Source: Hydractinia symbiolongicarpus (taxonomy: Eukaryota > Cnidaria > Hydrozoa > Anthoathecata > Hydractiniidae). Taken from it: a stretch of DNA of 64,000 nt. Below the pieces are notes generated by a model. The model worked only from the letters and a program-made list of their open reading frames with translations, was not told the origin of the DNA and did no database searches. Of this stretch, positions 12,401 to 22,999 are shown piece after piece (the first letter of the stretch is position 1; every line of letters begins with the position of its first letter). Made by a program: the position numbers and the translations under genes. Where the stretch lies: the NCBI RefSeq assembly GCF_029227915.1, contig NC_079883.1:13578001-13642000 (forward strand), written 5' to 3'.

Positions 12401-15400
12401 CCTTTGAGCTTGTAGGTGTGAGCAGTAGGAAGGTCATACGATATTGAAATCCTATTGAAAGGATCAGCTAACAATACCTGATTGCGTCGACTTAATTTAA
12501 AAATAACGTTCCGATATGATCAATTCAATTACCGAATTCATTCATTGTATTTCTTAGGAGTATGTCGCTAAGCTTTTGATCAATTCAAATCTTTTTTGTA
12601 GAGAAGGAAAAAATAATGTGCTGCATGGAATCAAGGTTATGTTGCAATACGTAAATGAAAATACGATATGACGCAATTAAAAAAACAAACAATTTTCTTT
12701 GATATTTTCCGTGAACAGCTTCAGGGACAAGTTTTCTTTGTCACTGACACACCGTTTTTATTTTAGATAAAGCCAAGTTTCTTCTTTAAACCGTTTTTTT
12801 AGAGTCCTCAATTTTATACTTTATATATAAAATATTACAGTGTATTTGAAAAAAATGCTTGATAGTTTAATACGCATAAGCGTCATAGTAACCATGAATA
12901 CGATAATATTTAGGCATTCTAAGATCACCATGGGCTTGTCTTTGTGTTAAAATGTTTGATTACGGAAATATTTAGTCAATACAGAGTATGTCCGGAAATA
13001 TGTAAATTAGTGTCCATTATGGGATAAATATAACTACATATCAAATCGGGAAGAGTTTATACAAACTTGTACATGTGAAAAATGATAGCAGGGCGTCGGA
13101 TATGGCGTGAATTGATTATGAGAAAATTGGTTCAAAAAACTCAAAACATTTGGTGCCAACGAATTTGGCAACGATGAAGATTGCAGGATAAATAACAATT
13201 ATTCTTTTCTACCCATCTTTAACACGATTATAACTGCTACTAATTGATTTTTTCCATGGTGGAACAAAGAAGTATGCAATGCGAACAATATATGGTCTGC
13301 TGATATAAAAAAGCGTTTGTTGTACCAAATATCACTCTCAAAAACCAATCAGAATTTATTCCTATTTTTAAAATATTGATGTAACTTTGATTTTCGCAGG
13401 GCTCAATTAACGTATATCTGCGTGGATTGCTAGAGTCGTGGATTAAGTTTAGCAAATTAAAAAACATTTGCCATTTGGTTATAAATTTTCTTCATTCAAT
13501 TTGGCACGTAAAAGGTGACAATAGAAAAGCATCCCCTTTTTAGTCAATCAGGTTATTGCATTTTTTCATCATTCTTTTTTTTTCTGTTTTTGTTTTTTAT
13601 ATAAACTTATTTGACTCTCGTTCTACCTACAGCAGCTTAATTTAAAGCATTATCGAATCCTGGTTATATACGTGAGTTAACTTATCTCAATTCTATATCC
13701 ACTATATCAGATAATTTACAATTACATGTGTTAAGCCGACTCGTTAAGCGAACTAGCTTGTTTTTCAAACCCGAGTTAACGATTTGCAACGGATCGGCTT
13801 GACTCTTGTTAGTTCGCTATATAAGCATAATCACATTTTTTTAAAAAATTCATAAAAGCAAAACCAATGACTTAGAAGTAGGAATAAAATAGTTGGGATT
13901 ATAGAAGCTCAAGTAAACTTCTTAGGGAAGTTGTAATTACGTAATCTCTTGTGTAGTTGTGATTCGTATCTTGTTGAAATTGTTATAAGCGACCTAGCAA
14001 GGCCCTTGTCATCATCATTATCAGCTCAGTAAAAAGTAAACAACTGTATTAACAGTGTTCAAGCTTCTTGGTGCTTCAAGCAACAAAACCAAACACGGTG
14101 AATCTTAAAGTATAAGCCTGCAGGTAATCTATATCTCTAAGGGTCTTTTTTGTGTGTCCGTAGTTAGATGTTTTTAGAAAGAACAATACAGGAAAATGCT
14201 AATTTTGGGGGGAGGTTATAGCGTTTACGCAATACCATGGTGGCAATAAGACAGATATAAAGATGGATTATATGCTTTCCTTACAATTAATACTGCTCAA
14301 CCCAAAGATAAAACAAGGAGTCAATGGACAGATGGTTGTGTAATATTTAATTACTTGCAACTATTTAATTATGGGTGTTATTATCTCTCTCTTGTAACTA
14401 AGATATGAGATTCTCTTTCACTGACAGTTAAAGCTGTTTTTCATTGTACGAATTTTTGCACACTTATTCTTTCTCTAAACGCGTTTCTGAAGCAAAAATC
14501 TTAAATGCGTTCTTTTGATATGGTGAATTGAACCGTGATTTGCGGCAAGAAGTGTTTGTGCGGTGCGGGGGGGATGGAGATGGAGGTTAAGGTGGGTTTT
14601 AAAAATTAAAATAATGTCACGTTAAAGAAACTTTTTTTCTTCTTAAAAAACGTTTATTATCTAGCATATGAGTGGCTGGGATAGGGTGAAGGCAAGGATC
14701 TTCCTCTCTGTCGTCGTAACCAATGTGCACACTCTTTACAAGAAAAATAGCAATCTTAATAATTTCCGGAATCGAAAAGTTGTCAGAATTTTGCTCCAAA
14801 TTTTATATCTTATTTTATACAAGGTGCGCCATGACTCCGTCATGTATTATTCAAGTTCTGAGTAATTGAAAAAAAGTAGGCGATTTTCCACATTTTTTAA
14901 TGTAATTTAATTTCTCATGTGTTTTTAATGATAGAGCATTATCTCCTTGACTTTTTGTAGACACGTGAACCATAACAAAAGTAATTCTAATGACATCATT
15001 AGGATAAAAAATGATATCATATCCGCAAGAATTTCTTATTTCATAAAGTGTGTCACATTTTGCATAGTTAAATACCAGGTTGGACTTAAATTCAAAAATA
15101 TTAAAAAAAACCCAAAAAAATAACGTTTATATTATCCACTAATATCTTTTAAGTTGTTAGAAAAGAAACTCAATGATAAAAAATCTTGCATTTTATTTAC
15201 GCTGCTCTTTACTTGAAATTTAAGCGGTTCAGTTACGTGTGTCTTACTGAATCTTACTTGTAAAGGCAAGCTGAAATAGTCATCACAAAGCCCTTGAAGT
15301 GGATATGAAGCCAAAAAGTTCTTCCAGAAACTGAAATCCATGAATTAATAGAGATGTAACAATTTTAAAATGACTCTGCTCTGGTGTAATGGAAGAGCTA

Positions 15401-16090
15401 TTTGAGATTCGTATGTGGCTCGTGTTTCATAAATGAATCGAGTTTTACTGGTTGTATTTGACAAATTGACTGAACGAAGTGTGACGATCAAATTTGTCAG
15501 CTTGTTAAATACTGATTTCTTAATTTAATACTATAGGTATGGTCATAAAACTCGACACAGTTGTTTCTAGGTTATTGAGATTCAGTGGGTTTAAAATGTT
15601 AAAAACGCAGAGACCGAGAAAAAGGTTGCAAATAATTTCTGAAAGAAAAGACGCCGAAATTTTCTAAAAAGCACAAAACCTTTTGAAAAAGCACAAAACT
15701 TTACCTAATTTTCCCCAAAGGTCCCTTAAGGGCTGACGGCGTAGAAACCACTGGTGTATAGTTTAGTGAGTTCTTCAACATGATTGGTTTACATTTTATC
15801 TGTTACATTGTTAATTTATTTATACCATTTAATGTAAAACTTGCAATGAATGTGACGAATTTTAATAAAACAATGTTAGCTAGCTACATCACAGTTTTAG
15901 AACAATATTTGAGTCAAGGGGTGAATATTCTTATGACATGTATTAAATTTGGCAAGCTTTTTCATTGTTTCTTGTCGTTTAATTTAAAAACAATGAAGGT
16001 TCTTTTTACGCTTGAAGATAGCTAAACTTCACTAGCACATTGATCAGCTTTGAAAACATGTCCTTTAGCAGCGAGACGAGGATCTTGCAT
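9480..16090. other. Long gene-free stretch
   Basis: No supported gene in about 6.6 kb. Frames of 60-108 codons (for example 9697-9903 minus, 10487-10813 plus, 13240-13467 minus, 15132-15341 minus, 15780-16025 plus) are compositionally AT-driven and lack motifs, splice signals or homology I recognise. Notable content is limited to the poly(G) run at 11705-11723 and scattered A/T runs. Regulatory sequence cannot be excluded. Confidence 0.5.
11705..11723. repeat. Poly(G) tract, 19 bases
   Basis: Nineteen consecutive G on the plus strand in an AT-rich setting. This is prone to length polymorphism and can form G-quadruplex structure. Confidence 0.9.
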
Positions 16091-16391
16091 GCAAGTAAGT
16101 ATTTAACATGAAGTTGTAACGTCCTTGAGCAACCTCGTCTCCAGGGTCTTGTGGCCTCTGAGCCGTTGAACGAGGTTGGTCATGGAGGATTCCATCCTAG
16201 CGGTTGGATCTTCTTTCCTTTCGACGGTAATTGAGTTACATTACCTGCTAGAAATACGTATTAGACATCAGTAGATTGTGTCAAATGGGCTGACAACACT
16301 ACATATAAAGTGAGCCGGAGTGGAGATTTGAACCTACAACTTTATAATTTTATAATTACTAGTTGATAGCGCTACCACTACACCATCTCTC
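16090..16391 (-). mobile_element. tRNA-derived SINE, copy 2, with a foldback element inserted
   Basis: On the minus strand the head has an A box like TGGTGTAGTGGTAGCGC (about 16387-16371) and a B box like GGTTCAAATCTCC (about 16337-16325). The body word TGTAGTGTTGTCAGCCCA is followed by the family body down to a TTACTT tail near 16094. A separate short element with CAACCTCGT...CCAGGG ends interrupts the body at about 16126-16182, so it arrived after the SINE. Confidence 0.8.
16126..16182. mobile_element. Short foldback/MITE of the CAACCTCG-CCAGGG family
   Basis: Left end CAACCTCGTCTCCAGGG and right end CCTCTGAGCCGTTGAACGAGGTTG. The outer CAACCTCGT and ACGAGGTTG are inverted. Related copies lie at 24427-24515, 27031-27118, 32034-32125 and 34972-35046. 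It sits inside the SINE at 16090-16391. Confidence 0.65.
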
Positions 16392-17885
16392 AAATCCTGA
16401 TTTTCTTTCGATTTTTTAACTTCAGAAGCAGCAGTTAGCTATTAGTCTATTTCAACGAAAGTTTTAGCTACAAGAAAGAAGAACTAAACTTAGTTTGTCA
16501 AATATGTAAATCAAGACACATCGCATTTAAAGTTATTTTGTGCGTGCCTAGTAGCTACTACTGGAAAATCCTTGTGAGGAAATGACTGAAAAATGTGATT
16601 AACTATATAATAAAATCAAGCAATTAGCCACTAACTATGTAGCTGATGTTGTGTTATATGCATGTCCTACATTTCTTTCTTTCATTTATTACTATCCTGT
16701 GTTTATTTAGCCTCCCTCCCACACTTATTAATTTTTGAGATGAGCATTCAACTCATTTAAAAGATCCACCCTATTAGCAAGGTATCTAAAGAAAATAATC
16801 CAGAACAATAATGCATTTTATGCCATTGAACTGAATTAAGCTATTAACAACATAAAGCAACCGTTTGTCTCAAATATGGATGTTTTTGTCACGTTTTTCT
16901 GGTTAGATCTCAAATCGCAATATTTTTCGTCAATATCTAGATCTAAAGATGCTTAATGGTTGCTTAATTTTATTCAATTAAATTCATGATTTTATATAAG
17001 AAGGAAAAGAAGCCATATATTGGGTAACGGAAGGTTCTTGAAAATCAGCTGACGTGTACAACAAATTTTATTTTTATTATTTTTTTTGGGGGGGAATTAT
17101 TTCTTTACTTTTCAAAGCGTGTGTCTTTCTATTTTCGCAACAAGAATTTGCGTGTGTGTTTCTTGTGCTTATGCTCGTACAGAAATAAAGTCCTTTAATC
17201 ATTTTCCAAATCCAGTTCAGTTGGTAAGAAATGAGTTGCTTATATATATAAAAAATTGTGTAATTCTGTTCGATACTCTGGAATACTCGATGCAAGTCTT
17301 TTTGTAACAGCAAATAAAGTCTTTTTAAACGTCGATAGCAAGAGGAATATGCAGAAAAGTGTTTCCATAGGCATTACTTGGAGCACAAAAAACTATTTAA
17401 TTAAGCGGGTTTTAAATTGTAATCTTAAACGGATCAGTCGAGTCTGGCAAGATTATTTGGGGTGGACCGATTTCAATGGTCAATGATCATAACATTCAAA
17501 AGTCGAGACATTCTTAATGATCGGCATATGGTGTTTCAATGTGTTTTTAAAAAAGCAAATATTTTACTGTTAAAATTTTTCACAATCTTTTATTTTAATG
17601 CGTTTGAATATTACGCAAAAAATAATATTTCATCTCTGATTTTTTCACACACTAATTTTCTCAACAGTTGTTAAAGTGCGTAAATTTCGTCTGTCCATTT
17701 CCTGTGTTACTTTTTATGTTTAAGAATATCACTTTTCTCCAAAAAATCAAAAAGCGAATGTCATTAAAGTTTTGACCAAAGGACACAAATATATTTGATA
17801 TAATATATTAAATCTTAATCTAATAATCGTTCCAAGTAAAATTTTTTAATTTCCAAAACTTTTTTCCTTCTCAACCTCTTCTTTC
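16392..17885. other. Intergenic, no gene seen
   Basis: AT-rich. Overlapping plus and minus frames between 17077 and 17674 have no motif and mutually exclude each other. No RNA gene was recognised. Confidence 0.45.
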
Positions 17886-17889
17886 CTTT

Positions 17890-18000
17890 CAAGACGTCTA
17901 AAAGTCCGTCTGAAAGTTTTATTAAGTGTCTAAAATATTTATAAACTCATTTAGGTTTAACATACTTGACATAAGTGAATTAATATTAACCAGTAAATAA
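17890..18000 (-). repeat. Repeat family R2, inverted copy
   Basis: The reverse complement matches the unit around 21460-21580 and 22822-22925: TTTACTGGTTAATATTAATTC, then a TGTCAAGTATGTTAAACC-like block, AGACACTTAATAAAACTTTC and AGACGTC. The core TGGTTAATATTAATTC is at 17977-17992, inverted here and direct in four copies between 20.69 and 22.93 kb. Confidence 0.75.
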
Positions 18001-18221
18001 GAAATTGTGAAAGTTTATTTACTGTGATGTAATAGAAACAAAATAAAGTAGATCAAGATAATAAACAGAAGAAGAAACATCTTATTTTGCAGCTTTTGAT
18101 GTATCTACTCAAATTCTGAATTATTTTTAAAATCAATGGCATCATTAGCCAGGAGACCCGGCATAATTTTTCTTATCACCAATAAAATTGAAAAATTTTA
18201 GCTGGAAAAATTACGCTGGGT

Positions 18222-18560
18222 GTCAAACTGCGATCTGAATTTTGACCGCGCTTTTTGATTGGTTAATTCTATTGTTCTTTGTTCACGTGGTCAATATCGG
18301 GAAATTTTTTGTTTAAAACGAGAATGGCTTTACTCACCTGAACAAGTATAATTAATTGCTGTATTATTTAAAAGGGTAAGGGTGAGCACACCGACTTTGT
18401 GCTTATTGGTTGATTGCAATTCGGGGTTTGTTGTGAGGTCGATTTGAATTTTAGGGATTTGCTGTGACATTTATTTACGTTTAAGCTTTTGTTTCAGAGA
18501 AACTAAATTAGATATCCTCGAAGAAAGCTTATAGTTAACTAAACTATGGAATCATATGCG
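18222..18560. repeat. Interspersed repeat family R1, copy 2 of 3 (longest)
   Basis: Starts with GACCGCGCTTTTTGATTGG and CACGTGGTCAATATCGGG, shared with 55787-55850. It continues with CACCTGAACAAGTA, GGGATTTGCTGTGACATTT and AAGCTTTTGTTTCAGAGAAAC, shared with 3430-3655 and partly with 55980-56060. The composite shows all three belong to one element of at least 340 bp. No coding frame. Confidence 0.75.
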
Positions 18561-19135
18561 CGTCTTGCTCGTCTGATTCTTTTCTGTTGAAAATATAATG
18601 AAAATAATTTTCTTCTAACAAACAGTGCGCAGGCTAGAATACGACTTTGATGTCCAATTCATCTTTATTGAGCTTATTTTAGCAGAGACCTTGTAAATAG
18701 CTTGTACGTTAATGTATCAAAAGTAAGAAACTGCGAGGAATTGGAAATCGCCAATTTGAAGCTTGCCGAAGGTTAAAAGTATTGCCTGCGGATTAACGAA
18801 ATATATAAACAAATTGAAAGCGGCTGTAATACGAGTGATTCAGTAGTGTTTCGTGCATCTTTTTGTGAAGTTTTATGCTCTTAACTTCTAGATTTCGTGA
18901 GGTGTTTTTAATTTGGTTGCATGAAAATTTCAAACTTTTTTGCATAATTAAAGAAAATGAAGTTAAAGAAACATAATGTCTAGATTACGTCATGCAAACC
19001 TTTTTATCCCGATTGTTTTTCGATGTGCTAAAAAATATTTGCCTGTTTCATCACTTTTGGACAGGATGGTGGCTTTTTAGCCCACCCCTTTGATCTTTAG
19101 AGCCATAAAAGTTTGATCTGAATATACGGTTAAAA

Positions 19136-19262
19136 ATAAAGCTAATGACAAAAGTGTCATATGAAAATAATTCTTTAACAATGCGTAATGATGGCTTTCC
19201 TACGTAAAAAAGTGAAAACTTTTTGAACAAAAGAAAACATGGTAGAAGTTAAATAATTTATA
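19136..19262. repeat. Repeat family R3, copy 1
   Basis: Direct match to 21650-21765: GTCATATGAAAATAATTC or GTCATATCAAAATAATCC, then GCTTTCCTACGTA, a GTGAAAA/ATGAAAA run and AAAGAAAACATGGTA. In the second copy it is followed directly by family R2, so R2 and R3 may be parts of one larger element. Confidence 0.7.
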
Positions 19263-19414
19263 TTTAAACACATATGCGTGGTCGTTCAACACTTTTGTTT
19301 TTCTTTTAGTAATATCACGAAGTCCCGGAGACCAATGTTCGCTTACCTTAAACGGAACTCGTTGCAGTGACGTCGATTTGATGTCAATGTAATCAATATA
19401 GAAAGTGTTGCGGA

Positions 19415-19622
19415 GGCATTGCCAAGGCAAAGGCATTAAGCACGGCAAGGAAAGGGCACGGCAAAGGCTGGCAAGGAAACAGGAAGAGGAATCAGCAAGG
19501 CAGGGGTAGGCAAAGCATGGTAAGCATAGGCAAGGGCAGAGTAGGCAGGCATCAGAAAAGGCATAGGAAGGGTAGGCAAAGGCACGGTCAGTGCTGGGAA
19601 GGCAAGGGAACGGCAAGGCATG
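19415..19622. repeat. Degenerate G/A-rich minisatellite built on GGCAAGGCA-like units
   Basis: About 200 bases made of variants of GGCAAGG, GGCAAAGG, GGCACGG and GGTAGGCA. The purine bias is far above the surroundings. The minus strand shows open frames rich in Pro, Leu, Cys and Ala because the array is mostly stop-free, not because it codes. Confidence 0.8.
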
Positions 19623-19847
19623 TTTAGTAAATAAGACAGGTTTATCAACACAAAACTTTTTAATAAAAAGTGATAGGTCCATTACACAATCAAAGCATCT
19701 TTGGGCTCTATAAATTAAAGTGATGAATGTATGCAACTGCCCCCTCTACGGCTCAAAAATTACTATTATACTCAATATATATAATATCATATACTTATGA
19801 ATACCTGGTTGTTGTAGTTGCAAGATAATTATGTTTTTCCTAGCCCT

Positions 19848-19916
19848 GTCCAGGATTTGAACCTGCATCTCTCATTTGCCTGATTGTCATAGCCATTAGA
19901 CCAAGAGGGTTTAAAA
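19848..19916 (-). repeat. tRNA-like sequence (degenerate tRNA or SINE head)
   Basis: On the minus strand TGGTCTAATGGCTATGAC resembles an A box and GGTTCAAATCC a B box, with roughly tRNA spacing. Only four acceptor pairs form (CCCT with AGGG), and the anticodon and T stems have mismatches, so a working tRNA is unlikely. It could be a tRNA pseudogene or the head of a second SINE family. Confidence 0.5.
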
Positions 19917-20689
19917 AAACTTTACAGGTGCATCTCATATATGCTTGCGGATTTAAAACACACATACTAACTAGACGGGGGAACCAGGTGTGAAAATGTC
20001 TGGTTAAGTCACAAGTAACTGTGACCGGACATTAAATGTCCGGTGAATTTTTAGAAATTGTTAACTGTGCCACACATGAACAGCTCTTTAGTATGCAGTA
20101 TATCAATAATCTAGTGTAGCGCACACAGCATTAAAGTGTATCAGGTGTAATACACAACAAATTTCCTGCAAAAATACAAGTTACGTATATTGTGGCCATC
20201 GTATCAAATTTTCTTAAAATGTCCCTGGCCAAACTTAAAAAAGAAATTTTAGTACAGGTAAACAATGCCGTACATCCACATAATAGCCTTACAAAAAATT
20301 GTAGTGCAGCTTTAGTTATATAGAAACACAAGTACCAGCCTGACGTCAACATAAATCCAAGCGCTATGTATATATACAGGAATATCGTGTCGCCCATCTG
20401 TATAGGCATAATACTCATTTTCAAAAAACTCTTTCAATCTTTGTTAGAATGAACAGACAGTAAACGGCCTCTTGTTACCCTAAGCAGCTAAAACAACTGC
20501 TCAGCATTTTATTTTGTGGAAAAGTTGTTGTCACATTTAAAAATAAAAGCACAGATTATAACCTATTTTAACCCTCTTAAAGCAAAAATAATCCGACGCT
20601 TTGATAACAAAAATGCTGAACGACCATGAATATGATTTTTCATTATTAACATACGTTCACATGAAAATGTTATTTAAAGAAGTTATATT

Positions 20690-20815
20690 TATTTAGTGGT
20701 TAATATTAATTCTTGAATGTTATAAAAAATGCTTAGAGATTTTAATACTTGTTTCGATTAATAGCCAATATCCACAGCTATAAGAGGTATGGACTTTTGG
20801 ACGTCTCTAAAACGT
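20690..20815 (+). repeat. Repeat family R2, direct copy
   Basis: TTTAGTGGTTAATATTAATTC at about 20694, followed by a diverged body ending in GGACTTTTGGACGTCTC, the same end as the copy at 21765-21880. Confidence 0.65.
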
Positions 20816-21163
20816 GAGGTTGCAGTGCCGTAACCAGAATATTAAAAAAAAAACTTCAAATTGTCAAAGACGTCCATATGGGAAATTCATGCCATCCAGA
20901 AACACATATACAGGTAAATAATCAGCCAAAAGGGAATTTTGATTTTGAATTTAATTACACATTAGATTACAAAGCCCAAAATTCACAAATTTAGAAATAT
21001 AAAAAATATATTAATGTCACGCCGAATATTTTCCCTTTCCGCTTTTAAAGAGTTGTGTCACAGTTACAGAAATAATACAGATGCCTGCTTAATCTTAATT
21101 ACATCAATTTACTTTATAGTCACTGCAATTAAAGTACTAAAAGCTTTTTTTACCAACTTCTTT

Positions 21164-21246
21164 TACCGAAAGTGGGGTTCGAACCCACGCGGACATTCGT
21201 CCATTGGAACTTAAGTCCAACGCCTTAACCACTCGGCCAACTCGGT
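21164..21246 (-). tRNA. tRNA-Leu (anticodon TAA), copy A
   Basis: 83 nt on the minus strand. A box TGGCCGAGTGG, B box GGTTCGAACCC, anticodon stem TTGGA/TCCAA around loop CTTAAGT (anticodon TAA, decoding UUA), the long variable arm typical of leucine tRNAs, and a discriminator A. No intron and no encoded CCA. The acceptor stem has one flaw compared with copy B: base 7 is T instead of A, giving a T-T mismatch next to the D arm, so this copy may be less stable. It lies in a duplicated block with 22522-22604. Confidence 0.93.
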
Positions 21247-21459
21247 AGACATTAGCAGTGTAACATAATATCTGAATCATAAAAACCAACGTTTTATTAT
21301 TTGTATTTACAGATTCGCTATGTTTTTATTAGATTCTAAGCAAGCAGACAATTTTTTTATTATAATAAACGCTGAGCAGTAACACAAAACTTTTATAACT
21401 GTAATGCGGATCCTTTAATCTTTTTTCTGTTGCATCATAGTTAATGAACCTGAAACAAA

Positions 21460-21580
21460 TCTCATTTAGTGGTTAATATTAATTCATTTATGTCAAGCAT
21501 GTTAAACCTTAATGAGTTAGTAAAATGTTCTAGACACTTAATACAACTTTTAGACAGACTTTTAGACGTCTCAAAATAAG
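21460..21580 (+). repeat. Repeat family R2, direct copy next to tRNA-Leu copy A
   Basis: TTTAGTGGTTAATATTAATTC then CATTTATGTCAAGCATG, TTAAACCTTAATGAGTTAG and TTCTAGACACTTAATA. Nearly identical to 22822-22925, because the tRNA gene and its 3' flank were duplicated together. Confidence 0.8.
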
Positions 21581-21649
21581 ATATTGAGATTGTCTTAGCT
21601 TCAATGCAAGTATTTTAAAGTATGAAAAGTATTTCGCTGGTGATAAATT

Positions 21650-21880
21650 AGAGGGGTCATATCAAAATAATCCTTCAATAATGCTTACTGAAAGCTTTCC
21701 TACGTAGAAAAGATGAAAAAAAATTCAATCAAAGAAAACATGGTACGGCGTTAAATAAGTAATGTTTATTTAGTGGTTAATATTAATTCTTGGATGTTAA
21801 ATAGCTTATAATATATCTTAGACACTTAATAACACTTAATAACACTCACTTAATAACACGGACTTTTGGACATCTCTAAA
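21650..21880 (+). repeat. Repeat families R3 then R2, adjacent
   Basis: R3 (21650-21765, match to 19136-19262) runs straight into R2 (TTTAGTGGTTAATATTAATTC at about 21769). The R2 copy contains three short AACACTTAATAACAC-type tandem units near 21825-21860 and ends in GGACTTTTGGACATCTC. Confidence 0.7.
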
Positions 21881-22261
21881 ATGTAAGGTCAGTTAAAAAA
21901 TGTGAGTGAAAAAGAGATCTTGCTAGGAAGGGAAAATATTGAAAAATAAAGAGTTTGTAAAATCAAAAAATATCCTATTCCTCAAAATCGGGAAACTGTA
22001 ATAACTTTCGTTAAAAATATACTTCGGACTTTATTTTAGTAAGGGAAATCATTTTGTTAAATTTTGAACACGTGATTAATCCGATTTCCATATTTGTTGG
22101 GATTTTACTCAAAAATCGAGGAAAATCTGATAGGTATTATGTCATGCAAACTATATAAATATATATAATAAATGTATATCCTAAGTATATTTTATTTAAC
22201 TATCAAAAACTTTACACAGAATGCAAAAATTTGCTCTAGAGCTAAAGTAATTACATATAGA

Positions 22262-22400
22262 GGTACTTTAGACAAATTTCCAGAATCCGATGACGTAACA
22301 GAAAACGTGCTAACAAAACAAAAAATTAATGCTGCTATTTTGTTTTTCTCATGACGTACTAAAAGTGTTTACAAAATTTGAGTCAATTTGAACTAGTCTA
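22262..22400. repeat. Repeat family R4, copy 1
   Basis: Shares with 51585-51735 the ordered blocks GATGACGTAACAGAAAA (there AATGACGTCACAGAAAA), GTGCTAACA or GTGCTGACA, AATTAATGCTG, ATTTTGTTT, GTACTAAAAGTGT or GTACTATAAGTGT, and TCAATTTGAAC or TCAATTTGGAC. Noncoding. Confidence 0.7.
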
Positions 22401-22521
22401 TTAAAAGATGCCTGTTTAATTTATTTACACTAACTTACATCAAAGTTACTACAAATTTGTGGAACAGGAATGATAACACCTAAAACCTTCTCTTAAAAAA
22501 AATTTTTAACATCTTTTATTA

Positions 22522-22604
22522 TACCGAAAGTGGGGTTCGAACCCACGCGGACATTCGTCCATTGGAACTTAAGTCCAACGCCTTAACCACTCGGCCATCT
22601 CGGT
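22522..22604 (-). tRNA. tRNA-Leu (anticodon TAA), copy B
   Basis: 83 nt on the minus strand and the same as copy A except near the acceptor/D-arm junction, where it reads ACCGAGATGGCCGAG. The seven acceptor pairs all form (one G-T wobble). Anticodon TAA, A box TGGCCGAGTGG, B box GGTTCGAACCC. This is the better-paired copy and the likelier functional one. The mature CCA end would be added after transcription. Confidence 0.95.
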
Positions 22605-22821
22605 TGGCCACAAATAGTGTAAGATAATATTTTAATCATAACAACCCAATTTTTTAGTATTTATTTTACGGATAAGCTGTGTTTTTATTAGATTCTAAGC
22701 AAACAGACAATTTTTTTATTGTAAAAGACGCTGAGCGGTAACACAAAATTTTTATAACTGTAATGCAGATCCTTTAATCTTTTTTCTATTGCTTCATAGT
22801 TAATGAACCTGAAACAAATCT

Positions 22822-22990
22822 TATTTAGTGGTTAATATTAATTCATTTATGTCAAGCATGTTAAACCTTAATGAGTTAGTAAAATGTTCTAGACACTTAA
22901 TAAAACTTTCAGACGTCCCAAAAAGTTAGATCTTGTGTTAAACATTGTCTTGGCTGCAATGCGAGTATTCTAAAGTCAGAAAAGTGATAA
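22822..22990 (+). repeat. Repeat family R2, direct copy next to tRNA-Leu copy B
   Basis: Near copy of 21460-21625, including the flank TTGTCTTGGCTGCAATGCGAGTATT (21.6 kb: TTGTCTTAGCTTCAATGCAAGTATT). Marks the right end of the tRNA-bearing duplication. Confidence 0.8.
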
Positions 22991-22999
22991 CAAAACTTT

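Noticed and set aside
19200-19736. 178-codon minus frame and the overlapping 71-codon frame
   Set aside because: Open because of the G/A-rich minisatellite, giving Pro/Leu/Cys low complexity and no recognised domain.
19848-19916. Functional tRNA gene
   Set aside because: A- and B-box-like words exist, but the acceptor, anticodon and T stems do not pair properly.
20131-20424. 97-codon minus frame with hydrophobic runs
   Set aside because: Starts with ATG and looks membrane-like, but has no family motif, no splice support and lies among repeats. Chance is more likely.
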